IMG/VR virus record: IMGVR_UViG_3300045973_001055
Span: 1-43,686 of that record
Direction: 5' to 3' (one strand)
Length of the DNA stretch: 43,686 nt
Source: a virus
Shown here: positions 7,688 to 16,609 of the stretch, piece after piece
Layout of the letters: every line of letters begins with the position of its first letter
Numbering within the stretch: the stretch's first letter is position 1
Translations under genes and position numbers: made by a program
Notes under the pieces: model-generated
What the model was told of the DNA's origin: nothing
Databases searched by the model: none
Seen by the model: the letters and a program-made list of their open reading frames with translations, nothing else

Positions 7688-10024
7688 CTAATCACATTTT
7701 GTATAGCCGCAGTTTGGACAATTGGTACATCCACCAGAAGGCATCATTTCATGACCACATTCTGGGCATGGTTTATGTTTGCTCCATTGGTTTTCTCCCT
7801 CAAAAACAATTTTCACTGGTTTATTGTTCGATCCTATTCCCGTACCTGCACTTCCTATGAAAATATACTCTAATTCCTTATCCATTTCACAATCCATTTC
7901 TTCTTGCATTTCTTTAATTGCTCGCGCAATTGCAGTAGGACATGAAGTTCCTGGACTTGTATCACCTTTCATTTTTGTTCTTGTTACATAACTTGAACAA
8001 TTTTTGCAAGTGTCTAATTGATCCAATACTTCCGCAATTTCTACTCCACCTCTTAAAGCTAATGAAGCTAATCGACTTGTAGATTGCATAAATCTTTCAC
8101 AACCACCTTCGGAACCTTTATTGAAAAATACTTCTCGAAGTTCTCCACTATCAGGATCGAACCATGCTTCAATATGCATTGTCCCGCATCCAGTTTGTAA
8201 CTTTCTTTTTTTACCATAAAGGTCATTAGAAGTATGAATAATAGCTCCTCTTGGTAAATTACTTTTTGACCAAATAGAATCATATTCTTTTTCAAAATTC
8301 ACAATTGCTGGAGATTTTAATTCTTCTATAATTTCAGTTTCAACTTCTTCTTTTACAATATTTAAAATTCCAGTTCTAAAACAGTTATCTCTAAATACTG
8401 TTAATCCTTTAAGTTGATGTTCCCAAGCGTACAAATATAATTCCTCTATTTCACTAATGGAAGTAGATTCTGGCAAATTGATGGTTGAAGATATTGCACT
8501 ATCCACATATTCCTGCAAACTTGATTGCATATCTATTCTTTTCTTCCAATCAATTTGATGAGAAGTAATAAAGTAAGAAGGTAAATCATTTACTGTTTTC
8601 AATTGAAAAACTTCCATATAATCACTTACAATATTTGGCCTTTGGATATATTTTACGTCTTCTGAATGCAAAGATTTAGTAGTTCGTTCATATTCAAGCG
8701 CGAACATTGGTTCACATCCACCAGATATTCCTAGCATAGTACTAATACTTCCAGTTGGAGCTATAGTTAATATACAAGCGTTATATAAACCATTATCTTC
8801 TATCATGTTAATCGTTGTATCATAAAGATTATTAACGAATGGTGAATTTTCTACTATTTCAAAATCAAATGCTGGATATGAGCCATGCATTTTTGCTAGT
8901 TTAGCTGAAGATTGATAAGCAGCATTTGCTATTGTCATCATGAATTCATTAGCTGCATAAATAGCTTCTTTTTCGCCATAGGTAAGTTTCATTTTAATTA
9001 ATGCATCAGCTAATCCCATAATACCAACGCCTATTTGTCTCCAATCTTTTGATTGTTGTTTTTGTATTTCTAAAGGTAATAAATCAATATTGATATCTAA
9101 AACCCTATTAGCGTATTTCATAATATGAGCAGTATCTCTTTCCAATTCATTTTTATCAATATGTCCAAAAGAAACATATTCCGCTAAATTAATTGCGAAT
9201 AAATTACATACACCACCATTAATTAAAGGTTGTTCTCCACAAGGATTAGTTGCTTCTAAAATATAATCTGGATGTCCAACTTGAGAATGCCAATTGTTTA
9301 TTGTATCAATAAATAAAACTCCAGGTTCTCCAGTTCTCCAAGCATGAGTAGCAATTTCTCTCATAATTAACGAAGCTGGAATTTTTCTTGTTATAGTTTC
9401 TCCAGTTTCTGGTCTTGTAAAAGTTGTCTCCCAATCTAAGTTGCCTAAATATGCATGAATGAAATTATCAGTAATTTTAACACTTAAATTTGCATAAGTT
9501 ACAGCTTCTAAATCATCTTTAACTCTAATGAATTCTAAAATGTCTGGATGTGTAACTGATAAGCATAATAATAATGCTCCTCTTCTTCCTTCTTGGCCTA
9601 TTAATTTTGTAACGGTACTATATAATTCAGCAAAGGAAATGGCACCAGTAGTATTTTTAGCTGCATTATTAACCATAGCTCCTTTAGGAGATAAGTAGTC
9701 TAATGTAGTTCCGCATCCTTCACCACTTGCATATGATCTAGCCATTAATTTAGCAGTATCAAAAATAGATTCAATATTGTCTTTTGGTGGTGGAGTAACT
9801 GAACAATTTGAAAAACAAATTTTTCTATTCGATTGTGTTCCTATTCCCGCTAAAATTCTTCCACCAGGAAGAAATTTCTTTTGTGCAATTAATTTTTTAA
9901 TTTCTGGAATTCCCAATGATACTCTTTCTAAAAATTCATCAAAACTTTCATTCTGCCATCTATATTTTTTAGTCCAAATATCAATTCCTAATTTATCATT
10001 TTTTAACCATGTTTGTATATCCAT
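7688..10024 (-). CDS. nrdJ: Adenosylcobalamin-dependent (class II) ribonucleotide reductase
   Basis: A 778-residue protein of the NrdJ type. Seen: NCSVTPPP with Cys74, the active-site block NPCGEQPL (260-267) holding the thiyl-radical Cys262 and Glu264, GVCNLFAINL with Cys273 as the likely redox partner, and APTGSIS (422-428). The C-terminus has a cysteine-rich zinc ribbon with redox-type cysteines (CPECGHE..., CTNCPNCGYTKC, 753-778). Class II enzymes reduce ribonucleotides to deoxyribonucleotides with vitamin B12 and work with or without oxygen, and no separate radical-making subunit is needed. The start follows AAGGAGAATAT. It lies between clpP and the ThyX-like gene. No thioredoxin gene is in the window, so host reductant is probably used. 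Confidence 0.95.
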   Translation of the reverse strand: MDIQTWLKNDKLGIDIWTKKYRWQNESFDEFLERVSLGIPEIKKLIAQKKFLPGGRILAGIGTQSNRKICFSNCSVTPPPKDNIESIFDTAKLMARSYASGEGCGTTLDYLSPKGAMVNNAAKNTTGAISFAELYSTVTKLIGQEGRRGALLLCLSVTHPDILEFIRVKDDLEAVTYANLSVKITDNFIHAYLGNLDWETTFTRPETGETITRKIPASLIMREIATHAWRTGEPGVLFIDTINNWHSQVGHPDYILEATNPCGEQPLINGGVCNLFAINLAEYVSFGHIDKNELERDTAHIMKYANRVLDINIDLLPLEIQKQQSKDWRQIGVGIMGLADALIKMKLTYGEKEAIYAANEFMMTIANAAYQSSAKLAKMHGSYPAFDFEIVENSPFVNNLYDTTINMIEDNGLYNACILTIAPTGSISTMLGISGGCEPMFALEYERTTKSLHSEDVKYIQRPNIVSDYMEVFQLKTVNDLPSYFITSHQIDWKKRIDMQSSLQEYVDSAISSTINLPESTSISEIEELYLYAWEHQLKGLTVFRDNCFRTGILNIVKEEVETEIIEELKSPAIVNFEKEYDSIWSKSNLPRGAIIHTSNDLYGKKRKLQTGCGTMHIEAWFDPDSGELREVFFNKGSEGGCERFMQSTSRLASLALRGGVEIAEVLDQLDTCKNCSSYVTRTKMKGDTSPGTSCPTAIARAIKEMQEEMDCEMDKELEYIFIGSAGTGIGSNNKPVKIVFEGENQWSKHKPCPECGHEMMPSGGCTNCPNCGYTKCD

Positions 10025-10033
10025 ATATTCTCC

Positions 10034-10654
10034 TTAAAAACTAGCAATTATTTCATCAGCGATTCCATAATGAATCATTTCATTAGCATCCATCCACCAA
10101 TCTGCGTGTCTTTTTTTCTCATATTGTTCTGGAGAAATTTTAGTTTTTTCTAATACAAATTCCTCCATCATATCTAATTGATGTTCATAAAATTTTGAAA
10201 AATCTTTAAATTTTCCAGCGTCAGCAGAATAACCACTACTTCCTTCATGTAAAAGAAAACTGCTATGTTTAAAAGTATAACGTTTATGACCAGCAATAAA
10301 TATAATTCCGCCTGCCGAATATGCTGGGCCAACATTATAAGTATGAATTGGTGTTTTTGACATCTCTATTGCATCAATAATAGAAAAACAGGCTTCTAAC
10401 CCACCACCACCAGAATTGATAAACAATCTAATTGGCGTTCTACTTTGAATACTCAATCCTTCATCTTGTTCATTATAATCTAAAATTGCTAAAACAATTG
10501 TTTGAGCCATTCCTTCATGAACTGGACCAACAGTAATTTTTCTATCCCTGTATTCTTCAAGTTCAATAATCTCTTCTAAATTAGAAGGACCTTCCAGTAT
10601 TAAACCTTCTATAACTTCCTCGATTTTTGTTTTTGGCACTTTTTTAAATTTCAT
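10034..10654 (-). CDS. clpP: ClpP-family serine protease
   Basis: A 206-residue ClpP homologue. The triad can be read as Ser113 (GPAYSAGG), His136 (FLLHEGSS) and Asp185 (HADWWMDA, matching the Asp before the helix that ends in YGIADEI). The oxyanion-side loop INSGGGG (79-85) is also typical. Host ClpP forms a barrel of 14 subunits and needs an AAA+ partner to feed it; no Clp ATPase gene is in this window. Position inside the dNTP operon, just before nrdJ, suggests early or middle expression. Substrate is unknown: it could act on host regulators, on phage proteins, or mix with host ClpP. Start follows AGAAGGAGATTACT. Confidence 0.9.
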   Translation of the reverse strand: MKFKKVPKTKIEEVIEGLILEGPSNLEEIIELEEYRDRKITVGPVHEGMAQTIVLAILDYNEQDEGLSIQSRTPIRLFINSGGGGLEACFSIIDAIEMSKTPIHTYNVGPAYSAGGIIFIAGHKRYTFKHSSFLLHEGSSGYSADAGKFKDFSKFYEHQLDMMEEFVLEKTKISPEQYEKKRHADWWMDANEMIHYGIADEIIASF

Positions 10655-10678
10655 AGTAATCTCCTTCTAGTATATATT

Positions 10679-10694
10679 ATATCCTTTTGGATAT
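10679..10694 (-). other. Short perfect inverted repeat
   Basis: ATATCC-TTTT-GGATAT lies between the 53-residue gene and clpP, ending one base before the stop codon of the former. It is too AT-rich and lacks a T-run for a firm terminator call; it could be an RNA-processing or weak attenuation hairpin. Confidence 0.35.
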
Positions 10695-10856
10695 TTATTT
10701 ATTTATAGATTTGTACTCAGCCTTTAAAGACTTTAATTTGTTTCTCAAATCAGCTAGTTCTTTATTTAAAATACCAAAACTTAATTTTTGGGTAACTGAT
10801 TCAACAATTTGTTTTTCAGTTTCTTTAATCTCTTTCTCTAATTCTACCTTGTTCAT
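10695..10856 (-). CDS. Small coiled-coil protein
   Basis: A 53-residue protein starting MNKVELEKEIKETEKQ and ending KAEYKSINK, almost wholly charged helix with heptad-like spacing, so probably a coiled coil. It overlaps the end of the upstream 359-residue gene by 32 bases in another frame. GGAGG (10868-10872 on the plus strand as CCTCC) stands 11 bases before its ATG. I recognise no family. Its support is the ribosome site, clean coding look and close fit in the operon. Confidence 0.6.
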   Translation of the reverse strand: MNKVELEKEIKETEKQIVESVTQKLSFGILNKELADLRNKLKSLKAEYKSINK

Positions 10857-11904
10857 AGTTCCAAGTACCTCCTTGTTTAATTAAACCAAGATTTACGAAA
10901 AAAATATTTTTCCCTTCTTGTGAATATGCGATTTCATCTATTAATAATTTTAAATTAGCATCATTAGTTTTACCAACTTTGTCATAAAAACTAATATTTG
11001 GTTGCATATAGAACCAATCTGCCATTGTACTCATTATTTTATCATAAGGATTATAAAAATCACTCGGTAAAAATAATAAATTAAGTTTAACTCCTTCGCT
11101 TCTTGCTAAAAAAACTTTATTTAACATTGAAAGGATATATTCTTTATAAGGCATTTGTTTATTATAAAACTTATTAATATAAATAAATAACATTTGTCCG
11201 CCATATTTTTGCAACAGTCCTTTATATTGTAATATAAACTCTTTAAAATTGTCTTCAATAATTTCCATATCTACAACAATTTTTGTTGGTCTATCAGAAA
11301 AGAAAGGTTTCTCTTCACATAGATAGATTAAATCTTCTATAGTTCGTGCGATTACTGGATGCATTATTTTTACTTTTCTACCACTTTGTTCGAAAATATC
11401 AGCTACTTCTTTTGCCCAACCATTGTGACTTGTAATATCTTGATCATATAAAGTAACGTGTTGACCTTTTCTTATTGCGGGTTTTAATAATCCATCTTCA
11501 TAAAATAAACGAGCATAAACTCCATCTATAAAATGTTCAATTTCTTTATCTGTAATTTTACCAATACTAAATTTATATCTTAAAAAAGGAAAATATAAAG
11601 TTGTATCTGGTTTCAATCTTTCTATCTCTTTTTCCATTGGCACGAAAATATTATTTGTAAAAAACAAACCACCATATTCTACCTTTGGATGAGATAAAAC
11701 TTTTTTATCTATTTTACCTCTTGTCTTATCCTTCCTAATATATATCTTATCAAATTTTTCTAAAAATTCAGTAGTGGGATAATTAATTAATTCAACTAAA
11801 TCACCACGATTTTTATGATATGAAGCCAATTTCATGGCTTCTAAATTGGGGAATGATTTGCTATTTGGTTGATAAATATCACCATCATAAATGCCTATTC
11901 TCAT
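10825..11904 (-). CDS. Radical-SAM-like protein lacking the iron-sulfur cysteines (tentative)
   Basis: A 359-residue protein. The start, MRIGIYDGDI...FPNLEAMKLASYHKNRGD, resembles the cobalamin-binding-like N-terminus of phage and bacterial radical SAM proteins (typical form: IGLIDVD...FPNLALMKISAYHKxxGD). The region YGGLFF and PDTTLYFPFL also fits that family's order. However, I find no CxxxCxxC cluster motif; only one cysteine (YLCEEK) is evident. So it is either a non-catalytic derivative or a different fold that shares only the first domain. The ATG overlaps the polymerase stop as ATGA, so expression is coupled to DnaE. Function unknown. Confidence 0.45.
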   Translation of the reverse strand: MRIGIYDGDIYQPNSKSFPNLEAMKLASYHKNRGDLVELINYPTTEFLEKFDKIYIRKDKTRGKIDKKVLSHPKVEYGGLFFTNNIFVPMEKEIERLKPDTTLYFPFLRYKFSIGKITDKEIEHFIDGVYARLFYEDGLLKPAIRKGQHVTLYDQDITSHNGWAKEVADIFEQSGRKVKIMHPVIARTIEDLIYLCEEKPFFSDRPTKIVVDMEIIEDNFKEFILQYKGLLQKYGGQMLFIYINKFYNKQMPYKEYILSMLNKVFLARSEGVKLNLLFLPSDFYNPYDKIMSTMADWFYMQPNISFYDKVGKTNDANLKLLIDEIAYSQEGKNIFFVNLGLIKQGGTWNYEQGRIRERD

Positions 11905-14900
11905 TCTACATCATACCTCTCACTAATAAAATTAATGTAACCATCTTCTTCAATTTCTGTTATTAAATTAATTGGACTTTCATAAATTCCATTTTTATAA
12001 ATCTTAGGAACAAAATTTGTATCGCGTCTTATTCCATGGATCATTAATTTATTTCCTCTAGTGAACCAAGATTTTTCCATTACTTTCTTTTTCCCATTAT
12101 CCAACCGCATTGAAATTTGTTTATCATATTTTACAAATTGCGGTTTATAGATTTTTAGTTGTACTACTCCACTAGGAGTAGATAGTACAACAATATTTTT
12201 TAATTTATCTTTATGAATTACAGTACCAATAATTGTGTTTAATTTATAAAGTGGAATTCTTTTTCCTTGAAAATTTATAATTTTATCTACAATTGGTTCT
12301 TCTGGTAAGTCTTCAAAATCTTTAATGTCATAAACATCAATATGCGCGTTAGCTAATTCATGTTCATGGTAGTAAAAACTAATACTTTCCATTTCCCATT
12401 TACTGATGTTGCCATTTGCATATTTATTATATACATCCATGAAAAGTTTATTATTTAATTTATCTAAAACCTCTGGATTTTTTAAATATTCTCTTACTGG
12501 ATCCATACGCTTTTTATAAATTTTATCCCAATCTTTTTGAGTAATCATACAAAGATTTTCACTATGTATTAACAAATCACTATCAAAATATTGAGTATAA
12601 AAGTTACTAGCTTTTTCGTCAAGAAAGTAGAATGTATCATCTTTCCCAAGTTTTATATATTTATTAAATTCATAAATTCTTTTTTCTAAATCAAGTTCTG
12701 GCGGCAATAGATTAGATTCTATCACCATTTTCATATTTTGCAAAGTCAATTTTTTCTTTTGATCTGCAATTGATATGATATAATTTTTTAATATAGATTC
12801 TCTATCTATATTTTCTAAATTATCGAACGCACCTGATTTGATTAAGTTTATTAATGGTAATTTGTTCAATTTAACTCTATTTTTAAAGTCTTCCAATGAT
12901 TCGTAAGGACGATTTTGTAAAATTGTATTAGCTAAATCATTATTAATTTTTGAAATTCCTTTAATACCAAAAAGAATTCTATTATTTTCAACATCTGGTA
13001 CAAAGGTAAATTTAGACTTATTAATATCTGGCGGCGCTACATTGATTCCTCTTTGTAACATCTTGCCTATAGCAGAACTAATTTTACCATAATTAACATT
13101 TTTAACTTTCTTTTTTATTTTAACAACTTTAACTTCTTCTTCTTCATCTTCGTCGTCGTCATCATCTTCTATTAAGTCTTCTTCGAGTACAGTTTTTGGT
13201 TCTAATTCCAACGAATCATCTTCATCATCTATTCCTGCGCTATCAACAATCAAACAAGCGGTGTTCCAGAAAAGTACTGGAAATCTATAAGCTAAATTTA
13301 ATTCTTGTATTGCTATAATTGAATATCCAATTGTATGAATAATTGAGAATGAATATCCCAATTGTCTTCTAATTTGTACATTCCATATATACTTCAATAG
13401 ATCCTCACTCGCGCCATTTTCTTTTCCTTTTTCAAAAAAGAAACTTGTCATTTTATCAATGTCACGTGTTTGTTTCTTTGCAATTGTTTTACGCAATTTA
13501 TTTGCTTCTGCTACTGAAAAGTTACTAATTGTTGGATCCATTACCAAGAGCATAACACTTTCTTGCGAATCTGCAACTCCATTCAATGGTTTTAAATGTT
13601 TTAATATTGCTTCTCTTTCTTCTTTTGTTATCATGAGTCTGTCAATTTCATTTAAAAGAAGTTGTGGGTTTTGTTTATATTTACTAAACTCTTGAACTGG
13701 AGTTTGTTCTGCACCCTCTGGTATAAGTCTTAATAAACTATTCGCTTGAGCTAACTCTAATAATGATTGAGGCTGTATTTGTTTAACAGCATCTAAAGCT
13801 ACTGGAGTATCAAATTGGAATAGATTAATAATTTTATTTTCAGCTGCTAAATTCCACATTTCTTTTGAAGAATAATCTAAGACACTTGGTTTGAGATATT
13901 TATTATAGGTTTCTTTTAAAGAATTCTGCCATTCAATATATCCATGTTCTGAAAGTAATTCTAAACTAATTCTTATTCTATCTAAGGCATCAACTGTTAA
14001 ACAGTCAAATTTAATATTACCTAAATATTCACAATCATACAACTCATACTGCGAAGTTATTGCACCTTTTGGTGCTTTCATCGTAGCATTTAATTCTGTA
14101 AAATCATTATTAGTAATAACAATACCAGCAGCATGGACTCCTCTTCTACTAATTAATCCTTCAATTTTCGAAGCTACTTCCCAAATATCTGGATAGTTAT
14201 ACATTTCTGCAACGAAAGCTGGGACTGGTTTATTTCCTTTGCTTTCATCACCTTCCATACATTCAGTGAGAGTTCTAACAGCTCCTCTATCTACTGGAAT
14301 TAATGAACTTAAATATGTCCCTAATTCTGAATCATATCCTAACCCTCTACAAGAAGTCTGTAATGCAGCTTTTGAAGTTTCTGTACCAAAAGTACAAACT
14401 GAAACTACCGTACCACCAATACTGTTAAAATATTTAGTAATCGCGCCAATATATTGCTGACGTTTACTAGCTTGACTATCCAAATCGAAATCGGCTAATT
14501 CTGGTCTATCTCTATGAATACATCTCCAATATGGTAATTCCACAGGAGAACGCAATGGATCTTCTTGAATGATATCTAAGTAATAAGCGGTAAGCAATGC
14601 TCCTGCAGAACCTCGCCAAGGTCCCATTAATGTATCTCCTTCATTCCAACCTATATCAACTACTTTTGCAATAGTTGTAAAGTAAGCGGAAAGACGTTCT
14701 TCGATTTTCTCTGAAACTTCCCATATTTCTGCGCATTCAGCTTCTATTCTTTCAATATGCGCGGTATCATCTGCTTCACTTTGAACCTGGCTATCATTTA
14801 AAAATCCATTTAATACTCTATTAATAAACCACTTATCATCATCATATTCAGATGTGATAAATTTAGTTATATATGGATATAAATCACCAAAAGGAGTTCT

Positions 14901-15869
14901 ACCAATTTTAATTTCTTCGTAATTAATAGGTACTCTTGGAATGATTTGTTTATGTGCTAAACTATAATTTTCACATTTATCACATATCTCTTTAGTATTT
15001 AACCTAATTTCTTCAAGTTGCTCTGCGTTTAAAAAATTGAAATAAGTTCCTATTTCTTCCCAACTCATCATATAAGTAGTTTTATAAAAGTCATCTACTT
15101 CTCTATCACCTTCTCCAGCATTTAAGAATCCTTTATGTACTTTTCTATCAGATTCCACATAATAATGAGTATCAGTAGTAATTGTAACTTTTATACCTCT
15201 TGATTGCGCGTACACATACGCGAATTGATTATATAAATATTGTTCATTATCATTTGGTTGCATTTCAATATAGAAATCTTCTCCAAATAAATCTAAGCAC
15301 CAATCTACAAAAGCATCTAATCGTGCATTTGATTTTGTTTCTATTGCATCAAAAACTAAATTCGCAAATTTACTTCCTAAACAAGCTGTAGATGCAATGA
15401 TATGCCCTTTATTATTTCCAATTATTTCAGTTAAATCACTATAGTAAGTTGGCACTCTTTCAATAAATTGATAGTATGAACGACTCCAAGCAGTGCTACT
15501 TATTTTTCTAAGTAATTTATGCCCTTCTTTGTCTTTTGCCAATAAAATAAAATGAAAATACTTATCCGCGCCCTTAATATAATTATCTTTATTAAGATTA
15601 TCACGAACTAAATAAATTTCATTACCTAGTACCAATTTAAAATTATTAATCTTTTCTAATTTTGCTTCATCATCTGCAAATTTTTCTTTTAATTTGTCGA
15701 TATGTTTTAAGGCTTTAACATGACCACTCAATGATTCATGGTCAGTTATAGCAAGTCCATATAAGCCCATAGACAATGCTTGTTCTATGAGCTTTGGAAC
15801 TTTATTTATACTATCTAACATTCTAATATTTGAATAATCTGTATGATTGTGCCCTGAAAAATAACTCAC
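11901..15869 (-). CDS. dnaE: DNA polymerase III alpha subunit, DnaE type
   Basis: A 1,322-residue family C polymerase. The N-terminal PHP domain is clear (HNHTDYSNIRMLDS; LAITDHESLSG). The polymerase acidic residues are in ADFDLDS (about 458-462) and IKFDCLTVDAL (about 620), matching PDxDID and KFDFLG of cellular DnaE. After the fingers there is an acidic then basic insert (EEDLIEDDDDDEDEEEE then KVVKIKKKVK, about 890-920), then a helix-hairpin-helix-like part (ILFGIKGISKIN) and a C-terminal OB-like fold (IIGTVIHKDKLKNIVVL). No 3'-5' exonuclease domain is inserted, so it is DnaE rather than PolC. Translation starts at GTG after GGGGGAGTAAT; the overlapping ATG would stop at once. It heads a unit from its own promoter. 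Confidence 0.95.
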   Translation of the reverse strand: MSYFSGHNHTDYSNIRMLDSINKVPKLIEQALSMGLYGLAITDHESLSGHVKALKHIDKLKEKFADDEAKLEKINNFKLVLGNEIYLVRDNLNKDNYIKGADKYFHFILLAKDKEGHKLLRKISSTAWSRSYYQFIERVPTYYSDLTEIIGNNKGHIIASTACLGSKFANLVFDAIETKSNARLDAFVDWCLDLFGEDFYIEMQPNDNEQYLYNQFAYVYAQSRGIKVTITTDTHYYVESDRKVHKGFLNAGEGDREVDDFYKTTYMMSWEEIGTYFNFLNAEQLEEIRLNTKEICDKCENYSLAHKQIIPRVPINYEEIKIGRTPFGDLYPYITKFITSEYDDDKWFINRVLNGFLNDSQVQSEADDTAHIERIEAECAEIWEVSEKIEERLSAYFTTIAKVVDIGWNEGDTLMGPWRGSAGALLTAYYLDIIQEDPLRSPVELPYWRCIHRDRPELADFDLDSQASKRQQYIGAITKYFNSIGGTVVSVCTFGTETSKAALQTSCRGLGYDSELGTYLSSLIPVDRGAVRTLTECMEGDESKGNKPVPAFVAEMYNYPDIWEVASKIEGLISRRGVHAAGIVITNNDFTELNATMKAPKGAITSQYELYDCEYLGNIKFDCLTVDALDRIRISLELLSEHGYIEWQNSLKETYNKYLKPSVLDYSSKEMWNLAAENKIINLFQFDTPVALDAVKQIQPQSLLELAQANSLLRLIPEGAEQTPVQEFSKYKQNPQLLLNEIDRLMITKEEREAILKHLKPLNGVADSQESVMLLVMDPTISNFSVAEANKLRKTIAKKQTRDIDKMTSFFFEKGKENGASEDLLKYIWNVQIRRQLGYSFSIIHTIGYSIIAIQELNLAYRFPVLFWNTACLIVDSAGIDDEDDSLELEPKTVLEEDLIEDDDDDEDEEEEVKVVKIKKKVKNVNYGKISSAIGKMLQRGINVAPPDINKSKFTFVPDVENNRILFGIKGISKINNDLANTILQNRPYESLEDFKNRVKLNKLPLINLIKSGAFDNLENIDRESILKNYIISIADQKKKLTLQNMKMVIESNLLPPELDLEKRIYEFNKYIKLGKDDTFYFLDEKASNFYTQYFDSDLLIHSENLCMITQKDWDKIYKKRMDPVREYLKNPEVLDKLNNKLFMDVYNKYANGNISKWEMESISFYYHEHELANAHIDVYDIKDFEDLPEEPIVDKIINFQGKRIPLYKLNTIIGTVIHKDKLKNIVVLSTPSGVVQLKIYKPQFVKYDKQISMRLDNGKKKVMEKSWFTRGNKLMIHGIRRDTNFVPKIYKNGIYESPINLITEIEEDGYINFISERYDVE

Positions 15870-15898
15870 ATTACTCCCCCTTTATTTCTTTATACTTA

Positions 15899-15927
15899 AT
15901 TATAACATAGGTTTTAGTAAATGTCAA
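15899..15927 (-). promoter_or_regulatory. Sigma-A promoter for the dnaE-to-DUF1617 unit
   Basis: On the minus strand: TTGACA (15927-15922), 17 bases, TATAAT (15904-15899), with extended -10 TGT. The TGA inside the -35 box is the stop codon of the upstream hydrolase gene. Transcription would start near 15892, about 23 bases before the dnaE start. Confidence 0.88.
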
Positions 15928-16595
15928 TTAATTTGTGTTAATTTTTCAATATTTTCTTGCATAATTTCTTTTACTTTATCTTTCCAATCTTCAGATGCAC
16001 AATATTTGTTATTAATTTCTGGTAATGTATCAAGTCCTTGGTCAATATAATTTTCTTTGATTAATTTACCAAAATATTCAATACATTCTCCATCATCTTT
16101 AAATTTAATTGCATTGCGATAAGGATTATTGCCATAAGCACCTAATCCAAAATAGTTATTTTTGTTTATCGCCAATTTACTAGTACCATTTCCAGATTCC
16201 AATCTAGCAACAGCAATAATAAAAAGTCCATTTATCTCATATTCATTTTCTACTTGTTGAATAATTGGCGCGTAGTCATATAGGAAACTATTTTTTAAAA
16301 TTATTTTGTAATCTTCTAAAGATAATTTTGATGCGCCATGTATTTTTAAATTGTATTTCGGCGCAATGTCTGAATCATACCTTTTATCAAGATTTCCTCT
16401 TGAAATTGTTTTTGGCTCTTCTATTGCAATATATTGTTTAGGATTGCTAATTCCCGATTGCAAAAGAGCAATGACTGATTCACTTGGATACATTGTGAAT
16501 CCACAGTTGACAGTAATTAATATTATAATAATAATGATAATTACAATAACTTGTTCTAATGACATCCTCTTTAAAAATTTCATTGTTCTTTTCAT
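15924..16595 (-). CDS. Membrane-anchored glucosaminidase-like (GH73-type) wall hydrolase
   Basis: A 223-residue protein with a basic start (MKRTMKFLKR), then a strong hydrophobic segment (about 14-33, VIVIIIIIIILITVN), so either a signal anchor or an uncleaved signal. The C-terminal half has the glucosaminidase/lysozyme-like pattern: FIIAVARLESGNGTS (probable catalytic Glu), NKNNYFGLGAYGNNPY, and a final DGECIEYFGKLI. Such enzymes cut the glycan strands of peptidoglycan. It is unusual here: last gene of the helicase-primase-RecJ unit, far from the holin and endolysin. It may open the wall locally, modify it, or help lysis. Its stop codon is inside the next promoter. Start follows AAGGAGTTAAGATT. 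Confidence 0.75.
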   Translation of the reverse strand: MKRTMKFLKRMSLEQVIVIIIIIIILITVNCGFTMYPSESVIALLQSGISNPKQYIAIEEPKTISRGNLDKRYDSDIAPKYNLKIHGASKLSLEDYKIILKNSFLYDYAPIIQQVENEYEINGLFIIAVARLESGNGTSKLAINKNNYFGLGAYGNNPYRNAIKFKDDGECIEYFGKLIKENYIDQGLDTLPEINNKYCASEDWKDKVKEIMQENIEKLTQIN

Positions 16596-16609
16596 AATCT
16601 TAACTCCTT

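Noticed and set aside
13459-14460. Plus-strand open frames inside dnaE and similar frames elsewhere
   Set aside because: They lie opposite well-conserved coding sequence, lack ribosome sites and have no recognisable protein pattern.
16507-16529. TTGACA and TATAAT on the plus strand
   Set aside because: The spacing is only 11 bases and it lies in the hydrophobic segment of a minus-strand gene with no plus-strand gene after it.
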